Notes under the pieces: model-generated
Seen by the model: the letters and a program-made list of their open reading frames with translations, nothing else
Databases searched by the model: none
What the model was told of the DNA's origin: nothing
Position numbers and translations under genes: made by a program
Part shown: positions 1 to 5,926 of the stretch, piece after piece
Layout: each line of letters begins with the position of its first letter
How positions within the stretch are numbered: position 1 is the stretch's first letter
Assembly (NCBI GenBank): GCA_019639135.1
Contig: JAHBSL010000007.1
Span: 96,345-160,344, forward strand
Reading direction: 5' to 3'
DNA: 64,000 nucleotides
Source: Acidobacteriota bacterium
Lineage (GTDB): Bacteria > Acidobacteriota > Blastocatellia > Pyrinomonadales > Pyrinomonadaceae

Positions 1-358
1 GGTCGGAAAATCCCGAGACATACTCAAGGACCAGCTCTTCCAAATTTTGCAAATCACTTATGAAGTCAATGTCAGGCGCTCTGAAAAACGTTACTCTCAA
101 CCTTTTGACACTCGTCAGTCTGCGAATTGCCTGAATTTGCTCCTTGCTCGGCTCATGAAGCGTAAGTTCTTCGAGGTTTGGGCACTCGAAAACCTGTTCC
201 CAATCAGCCTTGTCGTGGGTTCTACTTATTGTGAGGATTCTTACTTCTTCTTTGTTTGGAATATTTGAATCGGCAAAATACGCAAATCTTTCTCTGTTCG
301 GGATTGTCGTCCAATAGTCGCCGGATCTGTCCAGCAAGTCGGCGAAGTGATGTTTCAT
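1..358 (-). CDS. Leucine-rich-repeat-like protein, N-terminal part (runs off window)
   Basis: An open minus-strand frame begins at the ATG at 358-356 and stays open to the left edge, giving about 119 codons with no stop. The start reads MKHHFADLLDRSGDY. It contains repeating leucine patterns such as NLEELTLHEPS, TSVKRLRVTF and NLEELVLEY, spaced about 22-25 residues apart as in leucine-rich repeats. No signal peptide is visible, so it is probably cytoplasmic. It begins 18 bases after the stop codon of a displaced gltX tail copy, so it probably once followed a gltX gene directly. The 3' end is missing and the function is unknown. The LRR reading is moderately sure. Confidence 0.6.
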   Translation of the reverse strand, partial: MKHHFADLLDRSGDYWTTIPNRERFAYFADSNIPNKEEVRILTISRTHDKADWEQVFECPNLEELTLHEPSKEQIQAIRRLTSVKRLRVTFFRAPDIDFISDLQNLEELVLEYVSGFSD

Positions 359-376
359 AGTCTGCGATTTGGGTCA

Positions 377-442
377 CTAAACATTCCAAGCGACCTGGCT
401 TCTTAGGCACATCAGGGTTCGCTCTAGGCCGAGGACCTCGAA
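377..442 (-). repeat. Orphan second copy of the gltX 3' end (22 codons)
   Basis: These 66 bases match 1034-1099, the last 22 codons of gltX including the stop, at 55 of 66 positions. Read in the gltX frame it gives FEVLGLERTLMCLRSQVAWN, then V and TAG. Seven of the ten changed codons are synonymous, so this was once a real gltX end. The copy starts directly after the stop codon of the DUF5615 toxin gene. It has no start of its own and is not thought to be translated. Confidence 0.85.
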
Positions 443-775
443 TCATGGGATTGCAAGCAGTGATTTCTCTTCGTCGCTAATGAATGCTAAGACCGTCTCA
501 CGCGAATGGGTTAGCAGTTGAAATATCTGCTGCGTCTTGCAATTCCCTAATCTTATCCAGATCACTTTCGGTGGATGTCCGAGCAGAAGGCTTCGCTGGA
601 CGAAATCGTCGTCCTTAGTGACTATCGCGAAGCCGTTCTCCTTTGCATAGTTCCAAATATCACGGTCATCAGCCGCGGTCGAAAGCACTTGTTTGATATG
701 CTTTGAATCCGGATAGGATTCGCTAAGCTCTTCTACAAGCTTCCACGAGAGATTTTGGTCAAGCAACAACTTCAT
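443..775 (-). CDS. DUF5615 (PIN-like) toxin of a toxin-antitoxin pair
   Basis: A 110-residue protein starting MKLLLDQNLSW, with acidic motifs LLDQNLS near residue 5, ADDRDIW near 35 and TKDDDF near 53. These are the conserved acidic positions of the DUF5615/Mut7-C PIN-like family, thought to be ribonucleases. Its ATG overlaps the end of the DUF433 gene (759-998) by 17 bases, the usual antitoxin-then-toxin coupling. Its stop codon abuts the orphan gltX tail at 377-442. The family call is good; the RNase activity and target are inferred. Confidence 0.8.
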   Translation of the reverse strand: MKLLLDQNLSWKLVEELSESYPDSKHIKQVLSTAADDRDIWNYAKENGFAIVTKDDDFVQRSLLLGHPPKVIWIRLGNCKTQQIFQLLTHSRETVLAFISDEEKSLLAIP

Positions 776-998
776 ACTGCGGCATCACAGCGAGTTGGCG
801 TTCGCGATTTGCAGCGAATGCGATAGAGGCCCGGATATCGTCACGGGTAAGTTCGGGGAAATCAGCGAGGATCTCTTCTTCACTCATGCCGCCGGCAAGG
901 TATTCGAGAATATCTTGAACCGTGATCCGCATTCCGCGGATGCACGGCTTGCCGCTGCGTTTGCCGGGTTCGATAGTGATGATATCTCGATAATCCAT
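759..998 (-). CDS. DUF433 antitoxin
   Basis: A 79-residue protein with the DUF433 pattern: TIEPGKRSGKPCIRGMRITV followed by a helix-turn-helix-like part, DILEYLAGGMSEEEILADFP. DUF433 proteins are DNA-binding antitoxins usually paired with DUF5615 toxins, exactly as here. It is the first gene of a two-gene unit placed 35 bases downstream of gltX. It probably neutralises the toxin and represses its own operon. No operator could be recognised in the short gap. The pair lies between two gltX tail copies, which suggests insertion at the gltX 3' end. Confidence 0.82.
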   Translation of the reverse strand: MDYRDIITIEPGKRSGKPCIRGMRITVQDILEYLAGGMSEEEILADFPELTRDDIRASIAFAANRERQLAVMPQYEVVA

Positions 999-1033
999 GC
1001 GCCAATGATAGCAGAAAAAGGCGACTCAACGCC

Positions 1034-1099
1034 CTACAAATTCCATGCGACCTGGCTTCGGAGGCGCATTAGGGTTCGTTCGAGCCCGATGACCTCGAA
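1034..1099 (-). repeat. gltX 3' end, in-gene copy of the direct repeat
   Basis: The last 22 codons of gltX. It is the partner of the orphan copy at 377-442 and lies 657 bases away in the same orientation, with about 83 percent identity. The DUF433/DUF5615 pair fills the interval. The arrangement resembles left and right junctions of a unit that entered at the gltX 3' end and restored the gene. Confidence 0.85.
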
Positions 1100-2659
1100 G
1101 ACGGAGAGCATTGACGGGCCGACGGCGACGCCGGTCAGGAGTGTGCGGGCTCCGTTCATTATGACGCCGAGCTTGGTGCCTTTTTCTTCGGTGAAGGCCT
1201 TGACGACGGTTTCGATGTTTGGTTCCGAGAATGGCAGAGAACCACCCCGTCCGCCCAAAGCGGCGTCCACACCTCCTTCGTAAGGAGGGGAGCTTGCGGT
1301 AAACTCGGCCTCGAATCGGTCGGCGAGTTCCGGCATCCATTCCTTGAGGTCCGGAAACTTCGTCAGGTTCTTGGCGATGGCCGCCGGGTCGAAGTCAAAA
1401 TCTTCGCTGAAATAGGCACGGCCCTGCGAGGAAAAATCCTTGAGCGTAAAGAACCGCTGGCGGATCAGATCGACGGTGTAAAGGAACCAAACGGTCGAAT
1501 CGATCGGCGAATTTGCAGAATAGCTTTTAGCTATTAGCTCTAAGCCGTTAGCCGGTTCCGGAATGTCATCGGCATATTCATCCTTCCAGAGCTTGTTCGC
1601 CTTGAGCTCCGCCTTGACGAGCGGGAAGAGGTCATCGAGCGGCATCGTGCGGATATATTCGGCATTCATCCAGATGGCCTTGTCGTCGGTCCATTTACGT
1701 GGGTCATCCTGGCTGAAATTGAAAACGGCGTTCGAGCGGTGAATGCCATCGAGCGAAAACTTTTCGATCAGCTCTTCCATAGAATAGATCTCCTTCTCTT
1801 CGCCGGCCGACCAGCCGAGAAGCGCGAGAAAATTGCGAAATGCCGCCGCGACAAAACCTGCATCGCGGTATGTCGTCATCGAGACGACCTCGCCGTGCTT
1901 ACGTTTTGAGAGCTTGCCCTTGTTCGGCGCCATGATCAGCGGCAAGTGGGCGAAAACCGGCGGCTCGGCCCCGAGAGCCTCATAGATCAAGACCTGTTTG
2001 TGCGTGTTCGTCAGGTGATCCTGCCCGCGGATGACGTGTGTTATCTTCATCTCGATATCGTCGCAAACGACAGCAAGGTTATATAGCGGATGGCCGTCCG
2101 AGCGGAGCAGGACAAGGTCCTCGGTGTCGGCATAGTCGCGTTCCTGCAAGCCGTAAACCTGGTCTTCGAACGACGTTTTGCCCGCAAGCGGCACCTTCAG
2201 ACGGATCGCAAAAGGCTCGCCCGCGGCGGCACGGGCATCGGATTCCTCACGGGGCAGGTCGCGATACGGGTTATCGCGCATGTTCTTGTCAGCACCCTGC
2301 TCGCGGGCACGCTGCTTTATCGCATCTTTAACGTTCGCGTCGGTCGGAGCTTCTTTGGGGGTAAAGTCGCGATAAGCCTTGCCTTCTTCAAGCAAGTGAA
2401 GAGCCGCCGCACGGTGCTTGTCGGCGTTGTTCGATTGGAAAACGATCTCTTCGTCCGGCTGAAAGCCGAGCCATTCGAGCCCGTCAAGGATCGAACGGGT
2501 CGATTCCTCGGTCGAGCGGGCGAGGTCGGTATCTTCTATCCTAAGCAAAAACTTCCCGCCGGTGTGGCGGGCGTAAAGATAATTAAAGAGGGCGGTCCGG
2601 GCCGAACCGATGTGAAGGTAACCCGTCGGCGATGGTGCAAAACGAACGCGAGAAGTCAT
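1034..2659 (-). CDS. gltX: Glutamate--tRNA ligase
   Basis: A 541-residue class I aminoacyl-tRNA synthetase that charges tRNA-Glu (and possibly tRNA-Gln) with glutamate in the cytoplasm. The start TSRVRFAPSPTGYLHIGSAR carries the HIGH motif (HIGS), and KLSKRKHG near residue 252 is the KMSKS loop. It is longer than the usual 470-500 residues, partly because of an in-frame insertion (residues about 457-477, rich in Gly and Pro) encoded by a palindromic repeat at 1240-1293. The last 22 codons are duplicated, in diverged form, at 377-442. Two small membrane-protein genes lie upstream on the same strand. Confidence 0.95.
   Translation of the reverse strand: MTSRVRFAPSPTGYLHIGSARTALFNYLYARHTGGKFLLRIEDTDLARSTEESTRSILDGLEWLGFQPDEEIVFQSNNADKHRAAALHLLEEGKAYRDFTPKEAPTDANVKDAIKQRAREQGADKNMRDNPYRDLPREESDARAAAGEPFAIRLKVPLAGKTSFEDQVYGLQERDYADTEDLVLLRSDGHPLYNLAVVCDDIEMKITHVIRGQDHLTNTHKQVLIYEALGAEPPVFAHLPLIMAPNKGKLSKRKHGEVVSMTTYRDAGFVAAAFRNFLALLGWSAGEEKEIYSMEELIEKFSLDGIHRSNAVFNFSQDDPRKWTDDKAIWMNAEYIRTMPLDDLFPLVKAELKANKLWKDEYADDIPEPANGLELIAKSYSANSPIDSTVWFLYTVDLIRQRFFTLKDFSSQGRAYFSEDFDFDPAAIAKNLTKFPDLKEWMPELADRFEAEFTASSPPYEGGVDAALGGRGGSLPFSEPNIETVVKAFTEEKGTKLGVIMNGARTLLTGVAVGPSMLSVFEVIGLERTLMRLRSQVAWNL
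1240..1293 (-). repeat. Palindromic repeat inserted in frame inside gltX
   Basis: On the minus strand this reads CTCCCCTCCTTACGAAGGAG followed by a GC-rich part ending in CGGACGGGGTGG. It encodes SPPYEGGV and GGRGG inside GltX. Such short palindromic repeats are usually intergenic and dispersed in many genomes. Here the element sits in a coding region without breaking the frame. No second copy was noticed in the window, so the family assignment rests on general recognition. Confidence 0.5.
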
Positions 2660-2699
2660 AATGGATTAGTTTGCCCGACCACCGCCGCGAACGCAAAGT

Positions 2700-3101
2700 C
2701 TAGCTCTTGCCGCTCAGCTTGTAACCCAAATACGCCATCGGGACATATGCCAGCGTCACGTCGAGGATGCGATACCACCACGGGGCCGGGATCATGAAAT
2801 TTGCGACAATTCCGCCGGTCAGAAATAGACAGCCAAGGATGATGGCGATCATTTTATGTCGGCTGGCGACGATGAACATCGCGGCCAATACACCGACAAG
2901 TGGTCCGATCGCGTGGGCCAAGAACGGCACTGTAAAATCGACGGGCCGCAACAAATGTATCGTCGATGCGACGCCCTCCATACTCGTGCCGTCAAAACCG
3001 GCCGGCGGCGGTAGAATAAAGTGTCCTGCCGCCAAAATGAGCATATTCGCGATGTTGCCAACAACAAATCCAACGATCGCACCTAGAATATTCCGTATCA
3101 T
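2700..3101 (-). CDS. Small integral membrane protein, unknown function
   Basis: A 133-residue protein with about four hydrophobic segments: around residues 3-27, 58-80, 84-105 and 110-128. No charged or metal-binding motif stands out. It follows another small membrane protein (3121-3537) by 19 bases and precedes gltX by 40 bases, so the three may share a transcript. I do not recognise the family. Confidence 0.6.
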   Translation of the reverse strand: MIRNILGAIVGFVVGNIANMLILAAGHFILPPPAGFDGTSMEGVASTIHLLRPVDFTVPFLAHAIGPLVGVLAAMFIVASRHKMIAIILGCLFLTGGIVANFMIPAPWWYRILDVTLAYVPMAYLGYKLSGKS

Positions 3102-3120
3102 GATCTTACGTTCCTCAGAT

Positions 3121-3537
3121 TCAAATAGCGACGGCTCGCGGCTTCGCTCCTAGGTAAATGGCAAGCAGTTTTGTTGTGAATGACACAGCGACCAGCACCG
3201 ACAGATTACCGAGTTGACCGACGGCGGCGATGATCGCTACGTCGAGCACTAGATATATCGCCCACGCCAACAGGCCGATCTTCAAGCCGTTGTTGCCGTA
3301 AAACCGCCGCAATAGAACGCCCGCGATAAACATTATCGGCATGCCGGCGATGATGCTCAAATACGGGCCAAACCGATTGGCAGCTTCCTGATAATAAATG
3401 TCGGCGTGGCCGGGATCTATCAAATTCCCGTACGCGACCATGAAGAGAAAGAAAACGAACACATTCGTTACGCCGGCAGCAATCGCGGTCGGCAACGCCA
3501 TCCAGAGTTTTCCTCGACGAACCTCGGTTTCGCTCAT
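3121..3537 (-). CDS. Integral membrane protein, unknown function
   Basis: A 138-residue protein with four predicted membrane segments separated by a polar loop carrying DPGHADIYYQEAANRFG. I chose the ATG at 3537 (MSETEVRRG) because a purine-rich AGGAAC lies just upstream; an upstream in-frame start at 3600 would add a hydrophobic stretch with no clear ribosome site. It is probably co-transcribed with the neighbouring membrane protein and gltX. The function is not recognisable. Confidence 0.6.
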   Translation of the reverse strand: MSETEVRRGKLWMALPTAIAAGVTNVFVFFLFMVAYGNLIDPGHADIYYQEAANRFGPYLSIIAGMPIMFIAGVLLRRFYGNNGLKIGLLAWAIYLVLDVAIIAAVGQLGNLSVLVAVSFTTKLLAIYLGAKPRAVAI

Positions 3538-3626
3538 AACTTTTTTGTTCCTGCTTAGACGAGGTATTAGATACGAAATGAGAAATGCCGTCAAACTCAA
3601 GACGAGTCTGACGGCATTAAATTTGA

Positions 3627-3717
3627 TGGCGGAGACGACAGGATTCGAACCTGTGGTACCGGATAAGGGTACAACGATTTAGCAAACCGCCGCTTTCAGC
3701 CACTCAGCCACGTCTCC
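3627..3717 (-). tRNA. tRNA-Ser (anticodon GCT)
   Basis: The minus strand folds as a long-variable-arm tRNA. The acceptor arms are GGAGACG and CGTCTCC, the D arm is GTGGCTGAGTGGCTGAAAGC, and the anticodon loop TTGCTAA gives GCT, reading AGC/AGT serine codons. There is a long variable arm, the T arm contains GGTTCGAATCC, and a genome-encoded CCA lies at 3629-3627. A good promoter lies just upstream. Confidence 0.93.
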
Positions 3718-3743
3718 GCATGGATGCTGAAAAGCAAGGTTTA

Positions 3744-3771
3744 ATTCTAGCCCAAGGGCAAACTTTGTCAA
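3744..3771 (-). promoter_or_regulatory. Promoter of tRNA-Ser
   Basis: Minus strand: TTGACA at 3771-3766, a 16-base spacer, then TAGAAT at 3749-3744. This is close to the sigma-70 consensus and lies 27 bases upstream of the tRNA 5' end. Confidence 0.65.
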
Positions 3772-3813
3772 GTTTTAGGCATCGAAGAGAACGCTGACTT
3801 ATCAAATTTCGGC

Positions 3814-3842
3814 TTGACACTTAGTTCGAATAACTAGAAAAT
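3814..3842 (+). promoter_or_regulatory. Possible sigma-70 promoter for the 3927 gene
   Basis: A perfect TTGACA at 3814-3819 is followed after 17 bases by GAAAAT (3837-3842), a weak -10 box. It points at the barrel-protein gene starting at 3927. Only the -35 is convincing. Confidence 0.35.
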
Positions 3843-3926
3843 ACGGGGGTTGTAGTAGTTCGTCCGATTTTCTCCGGTTCGATAATGCTCACGCGTTTGG
3901 CCCGCTCCCGATGTTGAAGACCTGAT

Positions 3927-5678
3927 ATGGCTCAACTCATTACCAAAGCGATAAACTGGTTTCTGCTTATTTCGCTGGCGTTCGGCACGGCTTTGCCTGT
4001 CTTTGCGGCGGAAGAGACGGCTGAGTCTTCGGGCGTAGCGGGAAAGAGCAATCTCGGGCTGATCCGCGGTATCGTCCGCGATGAGGGAGGCAAACCGATC
4101 GCGGATGCGGTCGTTGCCATCTTCCGCCTTGGTACGTCGAAATTACTCCGCCAGGCCCGTTCGGCCGCTGACGGCAGCTACACGCTCCGCATTGTTCCCG
4201 GTAAATATACTGTTCTTGCCGTGGCTCAGGGCTTCAACCCGGCGACACTGCCGCAGATTGAGGTCGGCAGAGCCTCGGAACTTGATTTCGGGTTCAAGCT
4301 TGCTCGTGCCGGCAGCGGCAACACCCTTCCGGAAAAGCGGCTTGACCGTTCGAATCCGAAATGGGTCATCCGCTCATCGCAGATGGGCCGTTCGATCTAT
4401 TTGAACACCGAAGGCGACCTTCCTGTTGGTGATAGCGATACTAAACCGGCGGAGGCTGATGTCGCGTCGCACGAGAATGAGGCTGGGTCAATAAACCTAA
4501 AGCCGGGCCAGACGATCGCCGAGACCTTTGCCGCGTCGAGCGAACGAGGAACTTACGCCGGAGTTAACGTCGCGACCCATATCGCACTTAATGAAAAAAC
4601 CGACCTGATCCTTGCGGGCCAGGCAACGGTCGGCAGAAATGCCCCCAAGCGTCTCGACACGCAGCTCACATATCGCCCGAACGAAGAGCACACTCTCAGG
4701 TTCGTCACATCATTTGGCGAACTCGGAACGCTGACGAATGGCGAGCGGGAGGAATCGCTCGGCCAATTCTCTTTCCGGGCGATCGACGAGTGGAAGATCC
4801 GCGAAGGTATCATCTTTGTTTACGGGCTCGATTATTCTCGGTTCACCGGTGCGGGCAATGACTTTGCGATCGCACCGCGGCTCGGGTTTCAATACGACAT
4901 CGATTCGCGAACGCGTTTCCGTTCCGCATACACAACTCAGACTGACGACCGGACGTGGGCTCGCGAGATCGCGCTAGAGGACGCACAGATATCATTCCGC
5001 GAGCCGGCTTTCATCGAAGATTTTGTGATCGAAGATGGCGAGCCGCTGCTTAACAACTCGCGACGGCTCGAGTTCGGCATCGAACGCGTGCTCGACAATA
5101 GTTCGAGCATCGAGGCAGGAGCCTTCTTTGACGGTACGCTGGTCCGCGGGGTTCGTGTGATCGGTATGCCATTCGGCCCGGCGACGATCGAAGGCAGCGA
5201 GATCGCTGGAAATCAGCAAGGAAACGCAAGCGGCATCAGGGTCGTATATGCTCGTCGCCTAAATGGCCGCTTTAACCTGACCGGCGGTTACAGTTTTGGC
5301 ACCGGACAACGGCTTTCGGGCGAAGGAATGCAAGACCCGGCGTCGGTTTTCGAGGAATCGATCTTCCATACCGTCTTCGGCCAGCTCGATGCCAATGTGC
5401 GGACGGGAACGAACATCCGCACGATCTTTCGTCTCTCGCCGAACGCGACGGTCTTTGCGGTCGATCCATTCCGCGGCAGGCTTGCGATCTACGATCCCGG
5501 CCTTAGTGTTGTTCTTACTCAGTCGCTCCCGACCCTCGGCCTGCCGTTTCGTGCCGAGGCGATCGTCGATGCCCGCAACATCTTCGACCTCCAGAATACG
5601 GTCACCGGTCCGGAAGGAACCTTAAGCCTGAACTCGCAACGCCGCATGGTCCGCGGCAGCATCCTCGTGCGATTCTAG
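3927..5678 (+). CDS. Outer-membrane protein with carboxypeptidase-regulatory-like domain
   Basis: A 583-residue protein with a signal peptide (about residues 1-28, ending VFA-AEE). Residues about 45-115 form a carboxypeptidase-regulatory-like (CarboxypepD_reg) domain with the motifs IRGIVRDEGGKPIADAVV and DGSYTLRIVPGKYTVLA. The rest is rich in alternating hydrophobic/polar strands typical of an outer-membrane beta-barrel, and it ends in Phe (SILVRF), a sorting signature of barrel proteins. It resembles TonB-dependent-receptor-like proteins of Acidobacteria but lacks a recognisable plug. Substrate unknown. It stands alone between the tRNA and the histidine kinase. Confidence 0.7.
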   Translation: MAQLITKAINWFLLISLAFGTALPVFAAEETAESSGVAGKSNLGLIRGIVRDEGGKPIADAVVAIFRLGTSKLLRQARSAADGSYTLRIVPGKYTVLAVAQGFNPATLPQIEVGRASELDFGFKLARAGSGNTLPEKRLDRSNPKWVIRSSQMGRSIYLNTEGDLPVGDSDTKPAEADVASHENEAGSINLKPGQTIAETFAASSERGTYAGVNVATHIALNEKTDLILAGQATVGRNAPKRLDTQLTYRPNEEHTLRFVTSFGELGTLTNGEREESLGQFSFRAIDEWKIREGIIFVYGLDYSRFTGAGNDFAIAPRLGFQYDIDSRTRFRSAYTTQTDDRTWAREIALEDAQISFREPAFIEDFVIEDGEPLLNNSRRLEFGIERVLDNSSSIEAGAFFDGTLVRGVRVIGMPFGPATIEGSEIAGNQQGNASGIRVVYARRLNGRFNLTGGYSFGTGQRLSGEGMQDPASVFEESIFHTVFGQLDANVRTGTNIRTIFRLSPNATVFAVDPFRGRLAIYDPGLSVVLTQSLPTLGLPFRAEAIVDARNIFDLQNTVTGPEGTLSLNSQRRMVRGSILVRF

Positions 5679-5690
5679 GCGTCCGCCTAG
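5675..5690 (+). terminator. Short hairpin at the end of the barrel-protein gene
   Basis: The stop codon lies in a compact inverted repeat, CTAGGCG TC CGCCTAG, followed by TGCATTTTC. The loop is very small and the T-run is poor, so terminator function is uncertain. Confidence 0.25.
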
Positions 5691-5875
5691 TGCATTTTCA
5701 GGAACTTTATAAATGCCCTTTCCAGGAAAGGACGCGGGCAAAATGACTCCAAAATATTGGATTGAAAAGCGAAAAAATGGATGAGAAATCGGCCCGGAGG
5801 GAGAGTCCGCCTTTTTGACAAGAACTAACCCGTGTGTTTGCTGGGACTTAGCACCGGAAGACAGGGGATTTAGGC

Positions 5876-5890
5876 TGGAATAAGAGTTGC
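5876..5890 (+). promoter_or_regulatory. Candidate sigma-54 (-24/-12) promoter
   Basis: TGGAATAAGAGTTGC has GG and GC separated by exactly ten bases and ends in TTGC, as in the sigma-54 consensus (TGGCACG N4 TTGC). The central CACG part does not match. It lies 36 bases before the histidine kinase ATG. A sigma-54-type activator is encoded at 24752-26869. Confidence 0.4.
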
Positions 5891-5926
5891 CTTTTTACTT
5901 TTTTCAGCCAAAGCTGCGGCTTCCCG

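Noticed and set aside
47..268. A plus-strand frame of 73 codons
   Set aside because: The minus strand of the same bases gives a coherent leucine-rich-repeat protein; the plus frame has no protein-like pattern.
3398..3682. Plus-strand frame ending in a TTGFEPVVP-like peptide
   Set aside because: That peptide is the known artefact of translating across a tRNA-Ser gene on the other strand; the rest is antisense to a membrane-protein gene.
5691..5875. Gap before the histidine kinase considered as a riboswitch
   Set aside because: CCTTTCCAGGAAAGG forms a small stem and GACGC follows, but the rest of a GEMM-type core is missing.
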